Of a stretch of DNA of 64,000 nucleotides, positions 33,303-43,914 are shown piece by piece; the first letter of the stretch is position 1, and each line of letters begins with the position of its first letter. The DNA comes from Triglochin maritima (lineage: Eukaryota; Streptophyta; Magnoliopsida; Alismatales; Juncaginaceae). The DNA lies in the NCBI GenBank assembly GCA_963682175.1, contig OY821772.1, positions 50,056,925 through 50,120,924 on the forward strand, written 5' to 3'. Both the position numbers and the translations under genes were made by a program. The notes beneath the pieces were generated by a model that did not search any database, was not told the DNA's origin, and saw nothing but the letters and a program-made list of their open reading frames with translations.

Positions 33303-33310
33303 CTATATAA
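33303..33310 (+). promoter_or_regulatory. TATA box of the small membrane-protein gene
   Basis: CTATATAA within GTTCCCCTATATAATTCG lies 178 bp before the ATG at 33488. This leaves a leader of about 150 nt if transcription starts 30 bp downstream. Confidence 0.5.
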
Positions 33311-33487
33311 TTCGTCAATTCCGCAACAGAGAAAGAAACGGTTAGTCATGAGGACTGCACTCGCCAAGCAATCAGCACAATTTCAGCTCATCACGTATAC
33401 AATCTCCCACAAAATCTCGTCCGTCCATTCCAACCTACATCCTCGAGAAGGGTCTTGATTGGTGTACTCCTCACTGGTTTCTAGACG

Positions 33488-33778
33488 ATGGGGATGGTCG
33501 GAGGAAACGACGCTGAAGCCAGGAAAAGTTCCGTCGTCGTCGCGAGCGTTTTGTTGTTTCTCGTGAGCGTCGCCGGTGGGTCGGTGCTGACGTGGTGGAT
33601 ACTCCGGTTCTACCCATCGAACGAGCAGCAGTGGATGGCGCCCGTTGGGCTGGTGTTGTTCAGCACGCCTATCTTGGTCTGGCTGTCGGTGGCCTTCTCA
33701 GAGTTGATCGACAAGTTCGAACGGTTGCAGGTGACCGGAGGTCACCCACCGGAGTTGCCGCCTGAGTGCCATGTGTAG
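33488..33778 (+). CDS. Small two-helix membrane protein, function unknown
   Basis: An intronless frame of 96 codons. The product has a charged N-terminus (NDAEARKSS), two membrane helices (about residues 15-35, VVVASVLLFLVSVAGGS, and 50-70, MAPVGLVLFSTPILVWLSVA) joined by a WWILRFYPSNEQQW loop, and a Pro-rich tail (HPPELPPECHV). Small proteins of this shape are found in many plants without an assigned role. Support comes from strongly GC-biased codon use compared with the surrounding AT-rich DNA, a TATA box at 33303 and the absence of transposon motifs. A second ATG lies two codons downstream (33494). No neighbour suggests a function. Confidence 0.65.
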   Translation: MGMVGGNDAEARKSSVVVASVLLFLVSVAGGSVLTWWILRFYPSNEQQWMAPVGLVLFSTPILVWLSVAFSELIDKFERLQVTGGHPPELPPECHV

Positions 33779-34755
33779 CGGGTGATTATGCTTAAAATAA
33801 AGACGAACAAAGATCATAAGGTAATTGTTAATGTCGTACGTACCATATATGATTTTCGAGAAGAATGGGTGAAATGTAATATTGTTGAATTTCATAGGTT
33901 ATGTATTTTCTCTTTCTTTTTTGGAAGTTTTTCCATGCCAATCGAAGTAAATTTCCGGTTGCGATTGGACACAATTGGCTGGATTGTGTATTCTCACGTG
34001 AATGTTGGCTCTGGCTGGTGGTTTATTAATGTGTTTTCTTGAGGGTTTTGTTAATCTCGAGTTGCGTGTTTTGGCAAATGGAAACTGGTTACGTTCTGAA
34101 CTTGTGCTTAATAAATACACAAGTGGGTTTGCTGATGTGCATGTGAGGACTGAGGAAGGTGAGCGGTGAGACTGGGGGAGGCAATACCAGATAGGTACCA
34201 ATTGGGGATGAAAAGTAGTGTTTGTGAATGTATTTCCTGAGCAGTTAACTGTGGGAGTTGGGAACTGTATGAGCCCTTTTGTAATCCCAAGCAGGTGAGA
34301 TATGCAAAAGAGATTGCACTACTACTTGTTTGACGGATTTCAAAAGGCAGGTTTTGTAAATAATATCTGGAAGCGGGTTGATTGCACGACTACTTGTTTG
34401 ACGGTGACGGGTTTCAAAAGGCAGGTTTTGTAAATATATCTGGAAGCGGGTTGACGGGTCGGTCGGGTCGAAAATTGCGGCCTTGACTCAAATCTAACGG
34501 GTCAGGTTTTGCAGGAACAGACTTGATATGTCCCATTTACAACCCTCGGTGAATGTCTGATCGAGTCATGTGCACTGTTGGATTCAAATCTAAGACTAAG
34601 ATTTCTCAATTTGTAGATAATTGATCCCCTCAATCAAAAATTGACTAAATAATTTACTAGTGTCGATTAAGGTGGAAAGGTCACGGGCAAGAAATAAAAC
34701 GGTATCATCTGCACTTGTAGATGGAATTAAGATAAACCATAATTAGAAGTGTTAA
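33779..34755. other. 3' flank of the small gene, then intergenic DNA
   Basis: No further gene. It includes the tandem duplication at 34312-34453 and ends with GTTAA (34751-34755), the left target duplication of the next element. Confidence 0.4.
34312..34453. repeat. Tandem duplication, about 70-bp unit
   Basis: Two near-identical units (34312-34380 and 34380-34453) share GATTGCAC, CTACTTGTTTGACGG and CAAAAGGCAGGTTTTGTAAA. Small indels distinguish them. Confidence 0.9.
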
Positions 34756-35937
34756 TGTAACATCCCGAAACAGCGAAAATTTAAAAATTTATAATCAAGA
34801 CACAGGAACTCAATAATCAAAGACGGGACTGTTACTTCTCATAAAACAAATAGCGGTACACAAAAATTACATCAGAGTTTGTCAAAATGATACATGATTA
34901 CAACAAAACGACAACAGAAGATAAAACGTAATCATGTCGACCTCAGCGGTCCGAGAAGAGGATCCAACTCCAAAATGTGCGTGCCCGCCGATCACCACCC
35001 AACTGGACCTACTGCGGTCCTGAAAAATATATAACAACGATGCCTGAGTTTCCAGAAGGAAACCTCGTATGCCAACTCACCTATATGCATGCATTACACA
35101 AATGAACCTATCATACTAGTAGCATGTCATGACATCGACATAAAGTAAAACAGTTCCCCCGAAGGGTAAAACGGGACATCAGTCTGACAGTCAACATCGG
35201 GTCTCCCGCGGAGACCTACTGCAGGCACATGCAGCCTTACAGCACGCGACATCGCACCCCCCACACGCAGCTATACTACTCAAGGGTTCGGCAGGGAGCC
35301 TCTGTCACGCCTACGCGCCGATAGAATACAGATCTGCAAATCTCTGTGGTCGGAGCCACTGGGACCAACGGGGCCGTCGCCCGGAAGGTATAACCACAAC
35401 ATCTCGATAGGTGCCCAGTCGAGGAATCAACATAACTGGAACAGCCTCGGCCCAACAATCATCATCGCCGGCACAACCTCGGCGGCATCACCGGCACAGC
35501 ATCGGTGGTCCATCACAACGTCCGACAGAGCATCGGACGGGTCCAGACCGAAGTCTGCCAGGTCATCAGGCTACACGAGCCGCAAACACCAACCGCGTCG
35601 CTATAAAAGCAGGGCAGCGACCTCCGTAGCCCGAAGGCCGGTAGTCACCTCACCCAACGCCAGTTGCGTGCCCGCACAAACATCAACATTGGGATCCGTG
35701 ATCCCTCAGGCCTGCTATACTACAATAAGTCCAATCAATCAATCATCTTAGTCACAGTCCATACATGGAGGTGACGTGTCCCGAACACCCACACTCTTCC
35801 CAACAGCGGTCCCTGGGCAGGCACGCGGAAACGCGCCACCGTCACCTCCCGGCTCACGCACAAGGCGAGGACACGGGTTTCCGTGGACAAAGTTGACATT
35901 CAAAAAGGGATCCAGGAATTCTGTCCTGGGCCCAAAC

Positions 35938-36412
35938 GGTCGACCGGAAGAGGTGATTCGGTCGACCGGTTCCAGAAAGGAATCGGTCGACCGTACGCCT
36001 AACACGGTCTACTGCTGCGCTCAAAACACAATCCCCAACGGTCTACCGAAGGTCTAAAACCGGTCGACCGAACGAGGTCAAAATCCGGAGTCTGATCAAC
36101 ATCAAAATCAAACTATCGGTCGACCGACTCAGGGGTCCCGGTCGACCGAAAACTAACATGACATTTCTACATCATTTTAAACTATCGGTCGACCGACTCA
36201 GGGGTCTCGGTCGACCGATAACAGATAGGGTCAACCTATTATTCTACGTCATATAACGGTCGACCGAAATAAAACCAACGTCCGAACATCATGCATAATA
36301 AACCAATAAACTTAAGTTCCGGTCGACCGAACCCAAGGACACGGTCGACTGAAACACAACAGACAGACAAAATACATGCATTCGGTCGACCGCCCGAAGG
36401 GTCCGGTCGACC
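35938..36412. repeat. Paired GGTCGACC palindromes in the Gypsy-type solo LTR
   Basis: Pairs at 35938/35960, 36118/36140, 36187/36209 and 36321/36343 are 22 bp apart; 36384/36405 is 21 bp apart. Single copies occur between them, for example near 35985, 36061 and 36259. Two pairs share the spacer GACTCAGGGGTC. The pair geometry is the same as in the unrelated LTR at 28303-29174. Confidence 0.95.
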
Positions 36413-36448
36413 GTTGGTCGTCTTCAACCTCGCGTCAGCCGAGGTTTC

Positions 36449-38585
36449 TGAAGGGAATGTGTTCTGAAAGTTTTACTTTTAAATGTCAATTATTATGAAT
36501 TGAATGAGAAATCATTTTGTTCCTTGTTTATGTTATTCATCTTTTAGAAGTGTTAAGGAAGAGGCTCTTGGTCCTTAACCGTAGAGCTCTAAAAGATATT
36601 GGTTTACATAAAACAAAAGATATTCGCAATCATGGTAATTAACATGGAACATTAATTACCGAGTTAAGATTGTCGTGTTGGTCATAGATCATTGTAGCTC
36701 TACAAGTGAGTGACAACACGGGTATGCAAAAGAGGAAAATATTACTTTTGTATACTGAATAGACCTAATAAGTAAAATATTATAGAAATGTGTTTCTGTG
36801 TCATTAATATTTTACTGTGTCTTTGGTCCTTTGATATGAGACTTATATCTAATCACTTAAGGAATACTTAATTAGATCAGTGTCTTGAACTATCGATCAG
36901 TGTAGTGTAAAGACATTGGTTGGTTAAGTACAACTTTTGTTGGAGAAGATAGTTAGTCAAAAGATTATCATTGCCCCTCTTAATTGAGTGATGATATTAG
37001 TGGGCCCATTGATAAAGCAAAGTTATAATGTGCACAATGTGATTTGAGTTAAGTCACATATTTATAACTAGCTTAAAGAGATCAAGAAATGAATACTAAT
37101 ACAAAGATGACACAATACTACTTTGTGTGTATTCTTAATATCATGCGGCAAGGGACGGACACAAGTGGTGCACTCCATCACTAAATGGATCGGGTTTTGG
37201 TTCGAGTGGAATTAAGACATCTAACTAATTGGGAGCTATAATGTGTAGCTAGATACCGCTTATAGCTTGTGATATTAAGCTCTTAATATCACTGCCAACT
37301 TAGTTTAGATCCTCTCATAGGTCACACCGCAAAAACCGTGAAACAAGAAGCTTGATTTTTGGTTCATATGATGTGTCGGGTTTCTCATAGAAAATATGAC
37401 ACATGTGGTGAACAAGTAAAATCAATTATGTTGTATATAAACATAATTAGAGTCATGATAAATTCATATGAGATGCATATATTATGGGGTGCAATAATTT
37501 ATTGTTGCATAGGATAATACATTGCATAAGTTGTGAATTTGCTAAAACCCCCCTTAAGTTCAAATTTTGTTGGAAATAAATCCAAAATTTGAAATAGGCA
37601 AAATCAGGTAGAAGTTCGGTAATCCGTTGAGGTTCGGTCGACCGAAGGATCTATGGATCGGTCAACCGAACGTGGAACGGATAATCGTAATAGATTGACC
37701 GAACTTGACCAAAGTGCCTGGAACTTTGGTACGGTGTACCGAACCAGAAACGGTCGACCGAACAATGTCAAGTTCCGATATTTTCGGTTAACCGAATTGC
37801 ACTCGGTCTTACACGTGAATGGGTCCGATCGGTTAAGGAGAATTTTTCCCCTTAAGATTCGGTCATCCGTCACGTACTCGGTTAAACGATCGTGACAAAT
37901 TCGGTTAACCGAGTGGGTCTCGGTAAACCGAACAGCGGTCGATTTTCTGCCTTTGATTATTAAGAGATTAATTTGATTGATGGTTGGATTAGCTCCAAAC
38001 TTGGTCAAACGTTTTGTGGGTGCATGTAATACATTAAGGAATTAATTTATGAGAGAAAATGTAAAGAAAAACGTGACTAAAGAATAGCCATGATTAAGAG
38101 TAAGATTGGAACCTATAAATAGGTCCTTATTCTCCCTAATTGGGACACACAATTCAATAATTATTTTCTCTCTTAATTCACCACAAAATCTCACGAAAAT
38201 TCTCTTAGTTTTCTAAGTCTTTGGAAGGAGAAATCTCAGAGGCTAAGGAAGGGGTTTGTAACTAGATTCTAAGCTTGTTTGGAGATCGATTGGCTAGCTC
38301 CTTTCTCTCCAACCTTGTTTAGGGTTTCGGTGAACACTCGGAGGCATCCGGCGCAACGAGAAGCGAAGATTGGCTTCCTCAACGTCTCTGAAACGTCAAG
38401 AAGTTTTTGAGAACTTCTAGGTATGAATTTCGGAGTCCCTTTGTGTTTGTTTTAATAAGTTTTTGAAACTAGTTGTTAAAACAAACCGATGCATGCATAA
38501 ATAAATCGAAGAAAATTGTAATAGATCCTTATTATACATGAAAATTCGAAAAATATATATGTATAATTAAACATGAAATCCTACA
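36449..38585 (+). repeat. 5' LTR of the Copia element (2137 bp)
   Basis: It starts TGAAGGGAATGTG and ends AATCCTACA. Palindromic CGGTCGACCG and CGGTTAACCG sites cluster at 37630-37930, upstream of the TATA box at 38114. It matches the 3' LTR closely, except where the latter is mosaic. Confidence 0.92.
38114..38121 (+). promoter_or_regulatory. TATA box of the Copia LTR
   Basis: TATAAATA in ACCTATAAATAGGTCC, about 185 bp after the palindrome cluster. The copies in the 3' LTR region are at the equivalent places near 45580 and 46517. Confidence 0.7.
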
Positions 38586-38586
38586 G

Positions 38587-38598
38587 TGGTATCAGAGC
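38587..38598 (+). promoter_or_regulatory. Primer-binding site (initiator tRNA-Met type)
   Basis: TGGTATCAGAGC, one base after the LTR end. It matches the 3' end of plant initiator tRNA-Met, the normal primer of Copia elements. Confidence 0.92.
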
Positions 38599-40096
38599 AT
38601 AGGGTTCAATTTTCTCATGATTTATGGCTGTAAACAAATTTAGTTTACCATCTAGGATTTAAACAATTCGTTTTACCGGTTTTTCGGTCTTTAAATGTTT
38701 GTTGAAATAATTCTTTATAATAATTCGTTTTAAATGTTTTGAATGTTTAAAACATGTCATGTAATTATTATAATTATGATTTAGACATAAGTCTAACTTG
38801 CAATAATTTCGTTTTAAGTATAAACGACTATTTTGTAAGAGAATCAACAAAACCGAAAAACTGCGATTCATCTTTCCATTGGAAATTGGATGGACAGCGG
38901 TTCATAATTAATTTTTGAATTATGGATGCATGAAAAACGTTTTTAATGGATTTCAAAATGTTTTTCAAAGAATTGTTTGGGATTCTAGATGCTTGATAAA
39001 CTTGGTTGGATAGTTTATAGCGATATTGCGTGCATGGATGCTCGAGTTGTTTTTGCAGGAATTGTGAGTTTATATGTTCCAAATCAGCGATTGTGAATGT
39101 ATGTTATTATTATAATACAGGGGCTTATGTATGTAAAAGCCAAAATTCTCTCTATTTCTATCTTTTAGATAGTTGCATTTGCATATGAGAGGTTTTTACA
39201 TAGGACTTGCACTAGTCGATTTTTTTTATCGAATGTGAGGAGCATGTTTATTTTCTGTAAAATCTACATCTCCAGTGCAAGAGGAAGTCGCCGCTGTAGC
39301 GCATCGATCGAGGATCGGGGATCGAGGATCAAGGATCGACGAGAACATATAAACTCACACGATGTAGATTGTGTGAATGTTTAATTTCCTGTTTTTAATT
39401 TCTGCTATGCATGTGATGAATGTGGTGAATGTTAGGATGTGTATGAATATTAATATGCATGATAACCTAAAATTCTAAATCACATGTAAATATATGAAAT
39501 TGTCCAACAAAAATTAAGAATAAATTTCCTTCTTATTTCATCCACTAGCAGCCATTCATCGAGGGATACTCTGCTCGCCCTTAGCGAGAGATAGCTCCCT
39601 CTATCTTTGGGAATAGTGGGAGATATAAAGGTTGTCTGTTGTTGTGTCACAATTAAATATATGAGGTGTGTTTCACCCTAGTGAACCCAAGTATGTTTAG
39701 TTGTGAATACAATAGATAAACGTATCTCATATCAAATGAAAATAAGTTTTCTTAACATTACCTAGAGCCCTCGCTCGGTTTTGGGAAAAAGTTTTTCTTA
39801 CGAGGATATGTCGTATTCCCTCATAATTAAAACGACAAGAGTCACAAGAGTTTGAAGATGCTAAATGTTGCTAAAATTCAAAAAGGTTGTGATTAGAAAA
39901 TGTTTTCTTACCTTGATATTGTAATGTATTCGATAGCCCTTAGCTAGTCTATATTACAATTGATGAGATCTTGGATTGTTGCATTTATGGGCAAAACTTT
40001 TATTTGCAATATTTACATTTATATATTCGATATATGTATGCATGTGTATTAAAACATAAAATTGGCATTAAAACCTGTATAATTTATTTTGTAGAA

Positions 40097-41070
40097 ATGT
40101 CTAATATCCAACCAATTGTGCGATCTATGATCGAAAAGAATCCTTTGCAAAATGATGGCTCAAACTTCATGAAATGGCAACTCAATCTTAACATCGTGTT
40201 GAGGTTTGAAAAACTATCTCATATTTTGGATGGTGAAATCCCAAAATTGAATGAGAAGACAACCGATAATGAGAAGGAGGCGATAGCCAAGTGGGAAGAC
40301 CAAGAGAACCAAGTTCACGGTCTAATGTTGGCATCCATGGGTGACTCGCTTCAAGCGAAATACTTGGATTCAAAACCCAAGAAGACCATGGAGGCTTTAA
40401 CAAAGATGTTCATGGATAGTGCCCGAAAGGAGCGCTATAAGACCACCATCGCACTCACAAGGTGCCATATAGCGGAGGGAACATCGGTATCTATGCATTT
40501 TCTCACGATGCAAGGATACCTTGAGAAATTGTCGAAGCTCTCTTCTCCAATGCCCGAGGACATTGCCGAAGATCTGATTCTTGGCTCTCTAGCCCCGTCC
40601 TTCAAGGACTTTGTGATGCACTATCATGTGCGTGAAAAAGGGGTGAGTCTTGAGGAGCTTCACAACGCTCTCAAAACGGCTGAAGTTGACATGGGCAAAG
40701 GTCAGGACATCACGTCCTAGCCGTCCATGAGAGGAGCAAAAAGATCAACAAAGGTAAAGGCAAATTTACCAAAGATACGTCAATCAAGAGCAAGGGAGTA
40801 GAAGGTACTCATGGGAGTGCCTCAAGGGGGAAATCTTTAAAATCTCCAACTCCCAACACGGAGTGCTTTCACTGCGGTGAAAAGGGACACATCCGACCGA
40901 ATTGCCCCAAGTACAAGGAAGACCTTGAAAATGGGATGATTGAACGTAGGCGTCCGAGAAGCGCCATAGGTATGTTTGTTATTGAGATAAATTTAATCAC
41001 CTCTATCCTTGATTTGGTAATGGTTACCGGATCTTGTGCTCACATAATTTTGATGTGCAGCTATTGAAGG
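40097..41070 (+). pseudogene. Copia gag with zinc knuckle, then start of protease region
   Basis: An open frame from ATG 40097 to a stop at 40718-40720 encodes a gag core (GSNFMKWQLNLNIVLRFEKL, KKTMEALTKMFMDSARKERY, LEKLSKLSSPMPEDIAEDLI). The reading then continues in another frame through a basic linker to the knuckle CFHCGEKGHIRPNC (around 40865) and to a protease-like VTGSCAHIIL (around 41028), where the usual D(T/S)GA motif is lost. Gag forms the particle that packages element RNA. The frame change near 40715 and the stop in the protease region mean it cannot make a full product. Confidence 0.85.
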
Positions 41071-41489
41071 ATAGGAAGGAACTCGTGGAGAACGAGATGA
41101 TATTGAAGATTGGAAATAGTACAACCATCGCTTCGATTGTACAAGATTCTATGGAGCTTCAATAGTCTAGTGATTTAAATTTATGCTTTGAAGAATGTTT
41201 GTTATATGCCTTCGATTAGCAAGAACATTTCTGTATCAAGTTTTAGATATGGATAAATTTTAATAAATATTTTAATTCTTGCTTGTCTATATCGAAGAAT
41301 GGAATTTTCTATGCAAATACATTCATATAGAATGATTTCTATTTGCTTGAAATAAATAATAAACAAACTCAAACAAACAATAACAAAAGAGAAACTAAGA
41401 TAACTCACGTGAATGATACAATCTTGTAGCACTATCGGATTGGTCAAATAAATGACCAAGAGACCTTTCAAGAAGAAAGGAACGAAAAC

Positions 41490-43660
41490 GAATAACTAAT
41501 TGGATATGATACATTCTAATGTATGTGGTCCGATAAGTACAAGTGCAAGAGACGGTTTAAGGTACTTCATTTTGTTCACGGACAACTATAGTCATTATGA
41601 CTATATTTGTCTAATGGGAAGCAAAAGTGAATTCTTTGACAAGTTCAAGGAATTCAAGGATGAAGTAATGAACCGACTCAACAAGAATATTGAGTCTCTA
41701 TGAACGGTTCGTAGGGGTGAGTGCTTAGGATACCTAATTTGACTCATTCCTAAAGTAGGAATATGATATTGCTCGACATGGTTCGATCAATAATGAGTCA
41801 ATTTAAATTGCCGATTTACTTTTGGAATTATGCACTACAAATAATGACAAACTCACTAAATAATGTTTCATCCAAATCCATGGAGAAAATGGTTTATGAG
41901 CTATGGAGTTGAAAGACACCTAAGCTCAACTTTCTCAAGATTTGGGGTTGTGAGGTCTACGTCGAGAAATTGATGTCGACCAAACTTCAACCAAAAACGG
42001 ATTAAGTGCTTCTTTATAGGTTATCCTCGTATGACAAGAGGATACTACTTTTGATATATCACCTCCAATCGAAAGGTTGTAGAGAGAGAGATATGTTTTT
42101 CTGGAATTTCTGGAAAAGATAGAAAAGTAGTGGGAGTAGAGTTGAGCTTGAGAAAACTCAAGATACTCTACAAGATCATGATGAGAATGTTGCATTCAAG
42201 ATCATGAAGGCCCAGCCGAGATTCATTTGGTTAGTTGGAGCATGAGTGAGAGATCCTTATAAGAAATTGTGAGAGAATCTCAATCATCCTCACCTGGTGT
42301 GCGTTCGAGAGTCGAACATGAACCTATTCCTCAAGAAATTGTGGAAGAAGTTCGAGAGACACGAAAAGAACCAAAAGAACTAAGAAGGTCAATGAGGGAA
42401 AGGAAGAAACCCAATAAATATGTGGGACTTCATGAGATCATGGTACTAGATACCAAAGATCCCTCAACCTTCCAAGAAGCAATGGTAAGAGAAGACTCCA
42501 AACAATGGCTTAAGGCCATGGAATCCGAAATAAGATCCATGTATGATAATTAAGTGTAGAACTTGATGTGCCTTCCTCAAGAGAAAATGCCATTAAGTAT
42601 AAATGGGCTTTTAGGAGGAAGATAGACATAGATAGTAACTTGACAACCTACGAAGCAAGGCTTGTAGCAAAAGTTATACTCAAATTCAAGAAATTGACTT
42701 TGATGAAATTTTTGAGAAGTTGTCATATTAAAATCTATTCGGATTATGCTCACTATTACCGCATTTCACAATTGTGGGATATGGAAGATGGATATCGAAA
42801 TGGCGTTCCTTAAACAGGAACTTGGAGGAGGATATGTACATGGTACAACCTCAAGGTTTTGATGATCCAAATAATAGCGAGAAGAAATGCAAGTTTCGAG
42901 AATCCATTTGTGGATTGAAACAAGCATCGAGGAGTTGGAACGAACGCTTTGACGAAGAGGTGAGGGAGATTCACTTCATTCAAAGTAAAGGAAAACCTTG
43001 TTGATACAAGGAGATTACTGGGAGCCATGTAGTACTTCTGATCTCATATGTCGATGACATATTGCTCGTGAGCAATCATATACCTTAGCATTAGCAAACG
43101 AGAAATTTCATTGAAGTCGGCATTTCAATGAAAAGAAAAGGATGAGGCTCAACCTATCTTGAGAATCAAGATACATTGAGATACATCCCGTAGACTCATT
43201 GGCTTCAGTCAACGTGCATACATTGACAAGGTCTTTGAAATATTCAGGGTGAACAATTCCGATATGGACATGCCAATAAGTATGAGTATAGGTGTGCAAC
43301 TCAAGAAGTCTCAATGTGCTCAATCACACAAAGACTTGGAGTACATGAAGGTATCCCTTATGCTTCGGCAAAAGGAAGGACCATGTACACAATGACTTGC
43401 ACAAGACTCAATATCTCGTATGCTCTAAACGTGACAAGTGGTCACCAATCCAACGCAAGTCCTAATCGTAGGATTGCGGTCAAGAATATTCTGAAGTACC
43501 TTAACCGGACTAAAGATAATGTTCTTGTTTATGGAAGACAAAGGAGAAAATAGCCGAGGGCTGTTTTGATGCAATTCTTATAGGAATTCTAGACAATAAG
43601 AGGTTGGAGTGATGATGCGTCATCATTATCAAAGGTGGAGGTATGAGCTAGTGTAGTTAG
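41490..43660 (+). pseudogene. Copia pol remains: integrase, reverse transcriptase, RNase H
   Basis: Scattered fragments in all three frames. The integrase core start is near 41497 (DMIHSNVCGPISTSARDGLR, YFILFTDNYSHYDYI). A basic hinge lies at 42269-42410. The reverse transcriptase begins near 42480 (MVREDSKQWLKAMESEIRSM). Its active-site YVDD is intact at 43047-43058. RNase H traces run to about 43660. Parts of the integrase between 41220 and 41480 are missing or replaced. It is not functional. Confidence 0.8.
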
Positions 43661-43904
43661 GAGTAATATCACTACAGCTAACTCAACCACCAACGAAAGA
43701 CAAAATAAATAAATGGGTGGACACAACAGTGACACAACTGATCCATTCAACAAACCTTCATACCAAGCTAAGAGACGAAATATATTTCGAGTCCATGGAT
43801 CCGAGGATCCATGTGGATTGGCTTGATAGGTGATTTAGGAAGGTTACCCTAGTTATTAATGTTTTATACATTGAGAATGTATGTGAAAGAAAACTTTGAT
43901 AACA

Positions 43905-43914
43905 AGTGGGAGAT
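43905..43914 (+). promoter_or_regulatory. Polypurine tract of the Copia element
   Basis: AGTGGGAGAT immediately precedes the 3' LTR start TGAAGGG at 43915, the standard position for plus-strand priming. Confidence 0.8.

Noticed and set aside
37604..38008. 134-codon frames repeated in the Copia LTRs (also 45070-45474)
   Set aside because: They arise from the palindromic repeats in the LTR (reading VNRKYRN-like words) and are non-coding.
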